A DNA stretch of 64,000 nt from Lophium mytilinum (taxonomy: Eukaryota > Ascomycota > Dothideomycetes > Mytilinidiales > Mytilinidiaceae). The translations under genes and the position numbers were made by a program. Position 1 is the first letter of the stretch. Every line of letters starts with the position of its first letter. The DNA lies in assembly GCA_010093605.1 (NCBI GenBank), contig MU004188.1, forward strand, positions 1,436,341 to 1,500,340. Reading direction: 5' to 3'. Shown piece after piece: positions 15,401 to 25,812 of the stretch. The notes below the pieces were generated by a model. The model was not told the origin of the DNA. It searched no databases and saw nothing but the letters and a program-made list of their open reading frames with translations.

Positions 15401-17213
15401 TACCTTAAGCGCGGAAAGTATTATACTACTATTAGTATTAATTATAGTAAAAGATAACCTTAGTAACTTTAGTAGTAAGGCCTTTAATCTTAACTTAGAG
15501 CTTAGTATTAAAAATAGTCTAGGCATTAGTTTTCTTATACTTATTCTTAAGCTACTTAGTAAGGCTATTGCGTTTATTAGTAAAGTTTTTAGTATTAGTA
15601 TACATCTTAGCTACTTAATAATAGAGCTTAGCGGCTTATTCTTTAAGATTATAGATTATAATACTATTCTACACGCCTTATTATTCTTAAAGCTATATAA
15701 TTTTATTATCTTTCTATTAAATAGCTACTACTATATTTCTAATATCTTTATGCAACTCGCCTAGTTTCTTATAGTAGTTAAGTAGTGCAGTATAAATACT
15801 AATATATTTATCTTAAGCTATATTATAGAGCTCTTCTATATTATTAATAGTAATATTAATAGTCTAGCTATTACTAGCGCAGTTAATAGTAAAGACTATA
15901 CTATTATTATTATTATCTATAAGAAGGGATAGTTAATAATTAGACTTATAACTACTAGTTCTAGCGGAGCTAGCGCCTATATTAGCTATATTAGGCTAGT
16001 CTTAAAAGGAGTTAGAGTAGGTATTTAGAATTATAATAGTATTAGTAGTAGAAGTAATAACTTAGTTCTTAGAAATAATTAGAATTTAAGAAGAGACTAG
16101 GGTTATTAGGTTAATAAGGGGTTTAGTAAATTAGATAGCTTAAGGTATAGATATCTTAGTAAATAACTTAAAGGCTTCTTTACCTTTAGCTTTAACTTTA
16201 CTTTTATTCTTATTTATATAGGTATTATTATTAGTATTCTACTTAATAGAGTTAGCTAGGTTATAGTAGGCTTAGCTCTATAGTAGGTTAGTACTAAATT
16301 AATCTAGTAGAAGGTAAATATCTAGTTTTAAATTACTAAATTTCTTAGCGCGTATAGTAAGAGCTTCTAGAGTTATAGTTAGTTAATATTATAATACTCC
16401 TCTACCGCCTATTTTATAGGTAGCTTTCTTTTCTTAGTAGTTAAGCTTATATACTTCTTAAGAGTTAAATATAAAAGTAGATTAAGTAGCTTATAATTAT
16501 AAGCTAGAAGAAAGAGTAGAAGTATAGCTAAGAATAACTAAATACTTATTAGAGTTACCGCTAGAAGGTAAACCTATAGGCTGCGCGCTAGGTATAGCTA
16601 TACTATATAGTATTAGAGTTTTTTTACTATAGCTTAGTATAGCTAGTTATAGAAGTGTTATATATATTTTTACTAGTAAGCGCTATTAGACTATTTAAAT
16701 AGAAAAGATTAGTATAAGGTAGAAGGTATAGGTTCTTTATAAAAGCTTAGAAGTAGATATACTTTCTAGAGTAGCTAGTACTATTCTTAGTAGCTACCTT
16801 TAATTAGTAAATAAAAATAGAATAACTATATATAAACTAGTTAGTTATATATAATAGTTAGTAAGTAGGTATATAGAGCCTATATACTAGCTTATTACTA
16901 ATAGAGTATATATAGTTTTTACTCTATTATTAGAAAGTAACTATACTTTATATTATATTAGTTAGTTATATATAATAGTAAGTAGGTTTATAGAGTCTAT
17001 ATGCTAACTATAGTAGGCGGGGTATATAAAGTCCTTACTATAAAGTTATAAAGCCTTCTTTTAAGTCTCTCTTATATTAATATAGAGAGTATTAAATTTA
17101 TATATTAAAAATTTTAGCCTATTAAATTAGCTAGGTATATATATAAGTAGGTAGATAGATAGAAAAAAAAATACTTCTAAAAACTTCTAGAAGCTAGAAG
17201 GGTAGCTACTTTA

Positions 17214-17415
17214 TATTATAGTATAATAGTAGATTATAGAAAAAACCTAATATTAGTATATATAAATAAAGTAGCTATAAGAAAGAAAGAAGGGCGTAGA
17301 GCGCTAGCTAAGAGGTAGATAAGGCTAGTACTAAGCCTAGTTATATAATAGTAATTATATATAAAAGGGTATATAATACTATTATATATATTAGAAATAT
17401 ATTATAATAGAGGTT
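17214..17415 (-). repeat. interrupted 5' LTR, first 202 bp
   Basis: This matches bases 1-202 of the left LTR with transitions only. It stops inside the LTR at TAATAGAGGTT, where the LINE begins. The remaining 17 bp of the LTR reappear at 24,711-24,727 after the LINE, preceded by a second copy of TAATAGAGGTT. Confidence 0.9.
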
Positions 17416-17602
17416 AAGACTCTATATACTATTAAGAACATAATATAATTAAATTTACAGCACCTTAGAAATATAACCTAAGAAGGGCCTTTAGGGGCTA
17501 CTTAAGACTCTATAAATGTTTACACGCAGTATTAGAGCTCTATAAGCCGTGCTAGCGGTATTACAGTAGAATTACGCATTGCAACCCCTATTATGCAGCA
17601 TT

Positions 17603-17603
<1 letters not shown>

Positions 17604-17632
<29 letters not shown>
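17604..17632. repeat. (TAA)n microsatellite near LINE 5' end
   Basis: About nine to ten TAA units follow a short segment (17,430-17,600) that keeps more CA and TG dinucleotides than its surroundings. The run resembles the LINE's own 3' tail. Confidence 0.8.
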
Positions 17633-17635
<3 letters not shown>

Positions 17636-20091
17636 ACTAATAATACTAATAATAACCCTAAAACTAAACCTACTAACTAAAGACTAAGTAGAATATCTAC
17701 GCTAACGTCTAAGCGCTTATTAAAGAAGCCTATAGTATATAAAACTCCCTATAGAATAAGCCTATATCTTCTAACTCTAAGATAAATAACGCCCTTAAGT
17801 ACCTCTAGAACTTTGCCGGGCGTATACTAGCTAGCCTTTTAGGCACTACGGAGGACCTATAATAAACGCTATAGAGGAAGATAATAAAGATAATAGAGGA
17901 AATATAGAAGGGTATATAGGCGCTATCTATATAAGGAATAATCTATATAGTAGTAACGGCGGTAGAAAGAAATAGTAAAACTATAGAAAATAGAGAGTAT
18001 ATAATATAGACTACCTATAAAATTACTATATATATTAAGGATAAGGAGGAATATACCATAATAAATAAGGACTTAAATACAACTATTACCTATAAGCTCT
18101 AAGCGGTAGAAGAGCCTAATATAATAAAGATCTATAGCGTTAGAAAGCTCTAGAGCGGAGATATAAAGGCCTATATACTAGATGTAACTACTAAGAAAGC
18201 CCTATTAAAGAAGAAGGAATAGATAAAGGTTCTAGGTAAAATAGTATAAATCTAACTACCTAAGGTTCTTCTAGAGGTATATAGAGTACCTAAAGAGATA
18301 GACCTAAAGAACCTAATACTATAAAGCAGTATTATATAAGATAATAAGGCACTATATCTAGGCCTAGCTATATATAAGATTATATAGAAGCACCTAAATT
18401 AAATCTAGGCTATTAGAAATAACTCTAAATAGCGCGCCTTATTAGCTATAGTTACTATAGGCACGGAGGTAATAGTAAATAAGATTATAAATAGCGGGCT
18501 AGTATAGAATAGATATATACTAGAGGCCGTAAAGTATAAGGTAGACTTTATAGCTACCTAATACTTTTAATGCTAGGGCTATAGGCATATTGCTAGATAC
18601 TATAAGAAGGAGGTAGTATATATAGTATATATAGAAGCTTATAATATAAGATAATATATAGAGAAGAGTATTAAAAAGTGCGCTAACTATAAGAGAAGCT
18701 ATCTATTATATAGTGCGGCGTGCACTATAAGAAAGAATACTTAACTAAAAGCTAATATAAAGAGGTAGGCAGCACTAACCCACTATAGAGCTAATAATAG
18801 CCCTAATAATAATACTAATAATACACCGGGTATAGTAATATTCTAATCTATAATAGAATTATAAGCTCTTAATATAGTAAGTAGAAAGAGAAAGGCTACT
18901 AAAAATAGTAATGCACTAGACGGTAGTACTCTAAGAAGAGTAGAACGCCCCCCTATATCCGCTATATTCGCCGCGCATAAGAACCTAAAATAACTAAAGA
19001 TAAATAGAGTACTATAGTCTGCCTATACTATATAGACTACCTAATTAATATATACTTTCTATTTAATATAGTAGCCTAACTATAATAACCTATAGCCTTA
19101 CTATAATAGCCCGCAGCCTTTCTATAAAATTCTACAGCCTACCTATAAAATACTATACTACTCTTAGATAACAACCTATAGTAATAACACTAGACTATTA
19201 TAATTTAATATAACTTAGGTGCCGTCCACCTAGAAAGAAGAGGTAGCGAGCTATTAGCTCTATACTAAGGCTAGCCGGGCTATAATAAATAATTCTAAAG
19301 ACTCTATAAATATCTAATATTAGGGCAACCTAATATACTTACTATTATATAATATAATATTAATAAGAGCTAAGAGACCTAAAGGGAGTTCCTTAAGAAG
19401 ATAGAGGCGGCCTAGCTCTAGCTATTAGTGCTAGCTATATAAGAACTATAGAAGAATACCTAGAAATACACCTTACTGCGCATAAAATTATACTACCTAC
19501 TATATAGAGGAAGCCTAAAAGCTAGAATATATATATATATTAATAAGTGCCTAAACCTAGGCTAATAGACTATAGAGTACTACTTACTAGACCTTATTAC
19601 CTTCTCCCTCTAGGCCGGGGAAGAGGATATTTAAATTTATAATATCTATAATCTAAAGCTATATAGAATTATAGCTACGCTACCCTTTATACTATATAAG
19701 AAGGTAGAGTATATACTTATAGGTAATATAAACCTATACTACCTATTCTAGGGAGGAATATAGATAATTAGTGCGGAAGAGTAAGCTAAGAAGCTTATTC
19801 GCATTATAATAGAAGCAGGCCTAACCCTAGCTATAGAGGAGGGCATAGAAATATAGGTAAGAGAAATATAGTAGACTATAATTAACCTTATATTTATATC
19901 TAAATAGCTAATAGAATATATAATATTCTATATAGTTTAAGAGGAGTAGAACTATTACTTAGACTACCGCCCTATATATATAGAATTTAATATTACACTA
20001 CTACTAGTAACTAAATAGCCCCTACGCCGGCTATAGAAGAATATTATATAGAAGAATATATAGAAGCACCTTGCAGCCTAGCTAGTTAAGC

Positions 20092-22117
20092 TAGAAAACT
20101 AGAATAACCCCCTAGATAATAAAGAAGAAGAAGACCTAGATAACTTTATATATATTCTCTACTAACTTATTAAAATTACTATTAATACTATAGTACTAAT
20201 AGTATAGCCCTTATAGCACGCATTACTATTCTAGACTAAAAAGTACTTAGAGAAGGTATATAAGACTAGGCGGGCGTATAGAATATAGCGCTTATTACGC
20301 TCTATAGAGGACTAGATATTATACTAGATCTAGTATAACTATAAGAAAAGAGCTATATAGAAAGAGAGTACTAAGGTATAGTACTATATAGTAGAGAAGG
20401 TAATAAATAACTCTAAAGGGGTATAGAAACTAGCTAAATAGGGCTATATAGTTAGAAAGGAATTAAGGCCTTCTTCTTAATTTCCCCCTCTCTTTTAGCT
20501 AGGTAACTCTACCCTACATGCAGATAATAAGATAAAAGTATATATACTTGCTAAACAGTTCTTTCTACTACTAGTAGAAGCTAATCTATTTAACCTAGAA
20601 GGGTTCTAATACCTAAAACTATATACTACCTCTATAGAAGTTACTATAGAAGATATACTTTTAGCACTAATAAAAATTACGCTAGATAAGGCCTCTAGAA
20701 TTATAGGAATTATAAATAGATTTCTAAAGAAGTATAAGATGTAACTAGTACTAGTACTTGCCCGCTTCTTTATAAAGTACCTATATAGAGAATACTACTT
20801 CTACCCATTTAAAGAATTAATTATAGTAGTTCTATATAAACTCTAGAAAGCGTTCTATATAATAGTAAAAGCCTATAGACCTATTACACTGCTAGAAATA
20901 ATAGGTAAGCTATTTAAATATATTATAGCTAAGAGGCTCTCTAAGATAGTAGAGAAAAAGGGTATACTACTACCTAGCTAAATAGGGGCACGGCCGGAAC
21001 GCTCTATATAGATAGTACTTAAACTCCTTATAGAATAAATCTATACTATATAGAAAGAAAACCTATAGCTTATAGTATTACTTTTTAGCCTAGATATATN
21101 NNNNNNNNNTAGAAAACTAGAATAACCCCCTAGATAATAAAGAAGAAGAAGACCTAGATAACTTTATATATATTCTCTACTAACTTATTAAAATTACTAT
21201 TAATGCTATAGTACTAATAGTATAGCCCTTATAGCACGCATTACTATTCTAAACTAAGAAGTGCTTAGAGGAGGTATATAAAACTAGGCGGGTGTATAGA
21301 ATATAGCGCTTATTACGCTCTATAGAGGACTAGATATTATACTAAGTCTAGTATAACTATAAGAAAAGAGCTATATAGAAAGAGAGCACTAAGGTATAGT
21401 ACTATATAGTAGAGAAGGTAATAAATAACTCTAAAGGAGTATAGAAACTAGCTAAATAGGGCTATATAGTTAGAAAGAAATTAAGGCCCCCTTCTTAATT
21501 TTCTCTTCTCTTCTAGCTAGGTAACTCCACCCTATATATAGATAATAAGATAAAAGTATATATACTTACTAAATAGTTCTTTCTACTACTAGTAGAAGCT
21601 AACCTATCTAACCTAGAAGGGTTCTAATACCTAAAACTATATACTACCTCTATAGAAGTTACTATAGAAAATATACTCTTAGTACTAATAGAAATTGCGC
21701 TAGATAAGGCTTCTAGAATTATAGGAATTATAAATAGATTTCTAAAGAAGTATAAGATGCAACTAGTACTAGTACTTACCCGCTTCTTTATAAAGTACCT
21801 ATATAGAGAACACTACCTCTATCTATTTAAAGAATTAATTATAGTAGTTCTATATAAACCCTAGAAAGTGTTCTATATAATAGTAAAAGCCTATAGGCCT
21901 ATTACACTACTAGAAATAATAGGTAAGCTATTTAAACGTATTATAGCTAAGAGGCTCTTTAAGATAGTAGAGGAAAAGGGCATGCTACCGCCTAGCTAAA
22001 TAGGGGTATAGCTAGAACACTTTATATAGATAGTACTTAAACTCCTTATAGAATAAATCTATACTATATAGAAAGAAAACCTATAGCTTATAGTATTACT
22101 TTTTAGCCTAGATATAT
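20092..22117 (+). repeat. ~1-kb direct duplication of LINE ORF2 around the gap
   Basis: Both copies start TAGAAAACTAGAATAACC (20,092 and 21,110) and run to TAGATATAT (21,099 and 22,117). The differences between them imply two separate LINE copies or two RIP histories, not one sequence read twice. Confidence 0.88.
21100..21109. other. assembly gap (10 Ns)
   Basis: Ten undetermined bases lie inside LINE ORF2. The 1,008 bp before the gap (20,092-21,099) and after it (21,110-22,117) are the same LINE segment with scattered, mostly transition differences and no indels that I saw. The junction is probably a scaffold join and not natural contiguity. Confidence 0.97.
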
Positions 22118-23690
22118 TAGAAGCGTTTAATTAAGTCTTATATAAATAAATAATATATAACCTATAGATCTAGAGTATACTAGAGTAGATAATAAGGTTT
22201 ACTAGATTTTTTCTATAAAACTATATAACTAGGCTCTCTATAGAAAGCTATATAGTAGAACTAATTATAGTTACTATAGATATTCTATAGGGCTCCTCTC
22301 TATTACCTATTCTCTTCCTCTTTTTTACTAGTATACTACTACTAACTCTTTAGAATAGTAATATAACGGCCTATAGGTTTATAGATAATATAAATATTCT
22401 TATATATAGTAGAACTATAGAGGTAAACTATAGAGCTATTAAGAGAGCCTATAATAGATATATAGAATAGGTAAGAAAGTATAGTATAGTATTTATACTA
22501 GATAAATATTACCTAATATACTTTATAAGAGCCCGTAAAGAAGTTAATCTAAAAGCTATAGTTAATATATAAGGCTTTATAGAGGGCCTTATAATAGACC
22601 TAAAAGTACTAGAAGTATAGGTAGACTTAAAGCTTAAATAGGGCCTACATATTAGTATTATAAAGAATAAAGCTATAACCTAGATAGGGGCACTTACGCG
22701 GCTTATAGTATCTACCTAGGGCGCTAGCTTTAGAAAAGCACGCCTAATATACTTAGTAGTAGTCCGGCCTACTATTATATATAGATGCACTACCTAGTAT
22801 ACTATACTAGGCATGCTAGAGTAGCTTAGTAAGATAAAGATTAAGCAGCTTAAAATAATCTAGAACTAATACCTCTAGAGAATCTTAGAGGCCTATAAGA
22901 CTATAAGCACTATAGTACTAGAATATAAAATATTATACCTACTACTCTAGCTAAAACTAGAAGAACTTATAGTAGCTTACGCGGACTATATACGTAAAGG
23001 GCCAGCATACTAGTATATTAAAATAGCATGCAGTAATATATAATAGGAAATCTACACCTACTATAGGCTACTTATAAGGCTAAAGTATAGCCCTAGCCGC
23101 TATAATATACTCTATAACCTTATAGTAAAGGCTATAAGGTTATATACTAGATATAAAGATAAATTAGATAAAGCCTATAAGTATTTAAGGCAATTTATAA
23201 TTAAATATAAATATAAAGAAAGGTAGAAGAAGGTATAGAAGTCCTTTTATAAAATAGAATAGCGCGGGCTACTAACGCTGGCCCTTAATACTAAATAGAG
23301 TAAATAATAGAAGACTATATATAAAGGGCTTATAAAGGTTAAAAGTACTATTTTTATAAACCTATAAATAGAGTATATAGAGCTTAATAGATACCTGCAC
23401 TATATATAGATGCTAGGCTACCTAATACTAGCCTGCCTCTATAGGTATAGCCTCTAATTACTATACTATATAGTAATAAACTATAAGAGGTATATAGAGA
23501 GTAGAGGTAAACTATTTAAGAAAGTAAAGACTTAGATATATAAGAAAATATATAAAAGTAAAAAGAGATCTAAAGTAGTAGCTAGGTAGTTTCTATAGAA
23601 AATAAACCTGCTACCCTACCTCTTAATAGCGAGAGAGATAGAAAGGGAGTAGACCTAGCCCTTCTATTTAATACTATAGCTCTACTATTA

Positions 23691-23836
23691 TCTATAGCCT
23701 TACTATAACTAATAGCCTTACTATAACTAATAGCCTTACTATTACTAATAGCCTTACTATTACCTACAGCCTTACTATTACCTATAGTCTTACTATTACC
23801 TATAGCCTTACTATTATCTATAGCCTTACTATTACC
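23691..23836 (+). repeat. 18-bp minisatellite in LINE 3' region
   Basis: About eight imperfect units of the type CTATAGCCTTACTATTAC lie downstream of the LINE RT/RNase H region. Variation among units is mainly C/T and A/C. Confidence 0.8.
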
Positions 23837-24680
23837 CCTAACTATACTATAGCGGGCCTTAGCGCCCCCTCTTAACTAGTACTTAGTATAGATAGTTAGC
23901 TTTAGGTCTCTACTATATACCCTATAATATATACTTTCTATATACTTTCTATCTCTTATAGCCCTTCTATTTCTAAATAGCCTATCTACTTTATAATAGT
24001 ATATATATGCAGCTCTCTTTCTTCCGCTATTAGTTAGTTATACTATAAGAGCTTATACTTACTATAAGTAGCTATATACTTTCTAATTATAGACTATAAA
24101 CTATATACTCTATACTCTTAGCTCTTCTATAGCTATTAGCTATACTATAGAGGCTTATATATACTACTATAGCTATAAACCTTATATAGCTACTTATAGC
24201 CCTTCTACTCTTATAGCCTACCTATAAACTATATACTTTCTATATACCTCTACTATATACTATCTATATACTGCGCAGCCTTTCTATCTTTAATAGCCTA
24301 TATAGCTACTATTTATTTTACCTTATTACCTTAAATAAAGGCCCTGTAAGCGCACTACTTATATACGGGCCCTTACGCTAATTCTATACTAGCCTTGCAT
24401 CTAGATTCTACTTGGCCCGAACCTAGAAGAATAATAATAAACCTTTCTAGATAGATATAGAAAGACGTATCTTAATAGCTTATTCTATAATAGTTTTTAT
24501 AAACCTACTATATATCCCCTATAGTAAAATATAAAGAAAAAGGGCGCCTAATACTAGATATAATAGAGGATAAGGTTTTTACCTAAATACTGCCCGGCAG
24601 CAAATAGTTTCCCCTTATAAATTAGCCTAGATAGAATAGCTATATAGACCCTAACAGGAGCTACACTAGTATAATAGAAT

Positions 24681-24703
24681 TTAATAATAATAATAATAAT
24701 AAT
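24681..24703 (+). repeat. (TAA)n tail of LINE
   Basis: A TAA run directly precedes the right target duplication. Simple repeat tails are usual at Tad-clade LINE 3' ends. Confidence 0.8.
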
Positions 24704-24727
24704 AGAGGTTATATTATAGCTATAATA
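24700..24727 (-). repeat. distal end of interrupted 5' LTR with LINE target duplication
   Basis: The 11-bp target duplication TAATAGAGGTT (24,700-24,710) is followed by the last 17 bp of the LTR, ending CTATAATA at 24,727. The next five bases, TTATA, are the Gypsy target duplication. Confidence 0.88.
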
Positions 24728-24732
24728 TTATA

Positions 24733-25650
24733 GTAGAGAAGAAGATATAGGTATATTAATAGCTAATCTAGTAGATAAAGAGGTTTTAATAGAGAGCCCC
24801 TAAATATTAGTACTACTAGTAGTAGAGAGAGAGTTAGTAGTTATATAGCCTTTAAAGATAACTTTATCTAGTCTCTTTTTATAGATATAGTTAGTATTAT
24901 TAATATTATCTTTAAGAAAAAGAGTATTATAGTTATTAAAGATTTTAGATAATCTAGAAAATTAAGTTTAATTAAGTATTTAATAGATATAAGTATAAGT
25001 ATATTTAAGAGAATACTTATATAGATTATATCTTATTTAAAAAGTAGATATCTTAAAAGTAGATAATTTTATATTAAAAGAGAAGAGTTACCTTTTTAAT
25101 ACTTTATTACTAAGTAAGCGGCTAGTAATATAAGTAAAGAGCTAAAAGTAGCTTATATACTAATTTAGAATTAATATTATAAAAGTAGATATAGTCTTAT
25201 TTAAAGTTACTAGTTTTTACTAGTATTAATAGTAAAACTACCTCTTAGCCTAATTTTTAATTTTAAAATAAGATAGCTAGGGGGTAGTTAGATTCTAACT
25301 ATCTTCTTTTTTCTAGCTTATATTTTAGTAAAGGGCTAAGAAGACTAGATAGAACTTATTAGAAAGTAAATATTAAGAAGGTTAGCTTAGCTTAGAGCTA
25401 GCCTAGCCTTCTTAATTATTTTTATCTAGAATAGGGCTGCGTAGCGGAGATAAATATTATTTATTATTTTAGCCTCTAATAAGGTTTTAGTAATTATAGG
25501 TTTTTAGTATTAGATAATACTTAGCTTATTATAAACCCGGGCTTATAACCTATTAAAAGGAATACTAAGTTAATTAATTAACCTAGATAGAGGGGGAATA
25601 GAGCTATCTATATATCTAACTCTAAGCCTAATTTCTCTTATATTAGAATA
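24733..25650. other. AT-rich RIPed flank, no intact gene
   Basis: This continues the sequence into which the second Gypsy element inserted, so it was once adjacent to 9,174. One plus-strand frame over about 24,735-25,240 has relatively few stops but matches nothing I recognise. Composition changes to normal near 25,650. Confidence 0.55.
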
Positions 25651-25812
25651 CTAGTCAGCCTAAGCTAACTACTTCCAACATTGGATATAGTGGAACGAGT
25701 GACTTCAAGCATGGTCCGCAAAGAGTATAGTACATAGACGATTAACTACGCCGCACAAGGCGTCCATCTATGTTTCTCAATAAACTTTAGCTTCTGCATC
25801 ATTGCAACTCCT

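Larger units (their letters stand above)
17416..24699 (+). mobile_element. Tad-like LINE (non-LTR retrotransposon), RIPed
   Basis: The element was inserted into a Gypsy LTR and is flanked by an 11-bp target duplication; it ends in a (TAA)n tail. ORF1 covers about 17,800-18,850: a gag-like frame containing RKLQSGDIKAY (with stops) and, near 18,570, a zinc-knuckle remnant C-x-G-Y-x-H-I-A-R. ORF2 begins with an endonuclease-type start near 19,335 (LTII-stop-YNINKS, compare LTIxQYNVNKS). It continues through RT, where about 22,280-22,330 reads GSSLLPILFLF and about 22,370-22,400 reads FIDNIN, a damaged FxDD centre. Many frame stops are TAG at former CAG or TGG codons. The 10-N gap divides ORF2, and about 1,008 bp before it is repeated after it. 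Without that repeat, the length (about 6.3 kb) suits a Tad-clade LINE. Confidence 0.85.
9180..24727 (-). mobile_element. Ty3/Gypsy LTR element, RIPed, with nested LINE
   Basis: The element is bounded by two 219-bp LTRs and flanked by a perfect 5-bp duplication, TTATA at 9,175-9,179 and 24,728-24,732. Without the nested LINE it is about 8.25 kb. Coding order on the minus strand is gag (about 16,700-14,300), protease, RT (about 13,200-12,300), RNase H (about 12,200-11,800) and integrase (about 11,300-10,100). Near 12,600 the RT reads YYYIAYIDNILIF (from YxDD), followed by LGFYNFYYYFITRYS, close to the Gypsy LGFxNFYRRFI motif. Around 10,850-10,915 the integrase keeps a frame like the conserved VVDRLSK region. 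Frames are interrupted mainly by TAG, so it cannot encode functional proteins. Confidence 0.88.

Noticed and set aside
17604-17632. TAA run considered as a CRISPR-like or satellite array
   Set aside because: It is a simple microsatellite without spacers and parallels the LINE tail.
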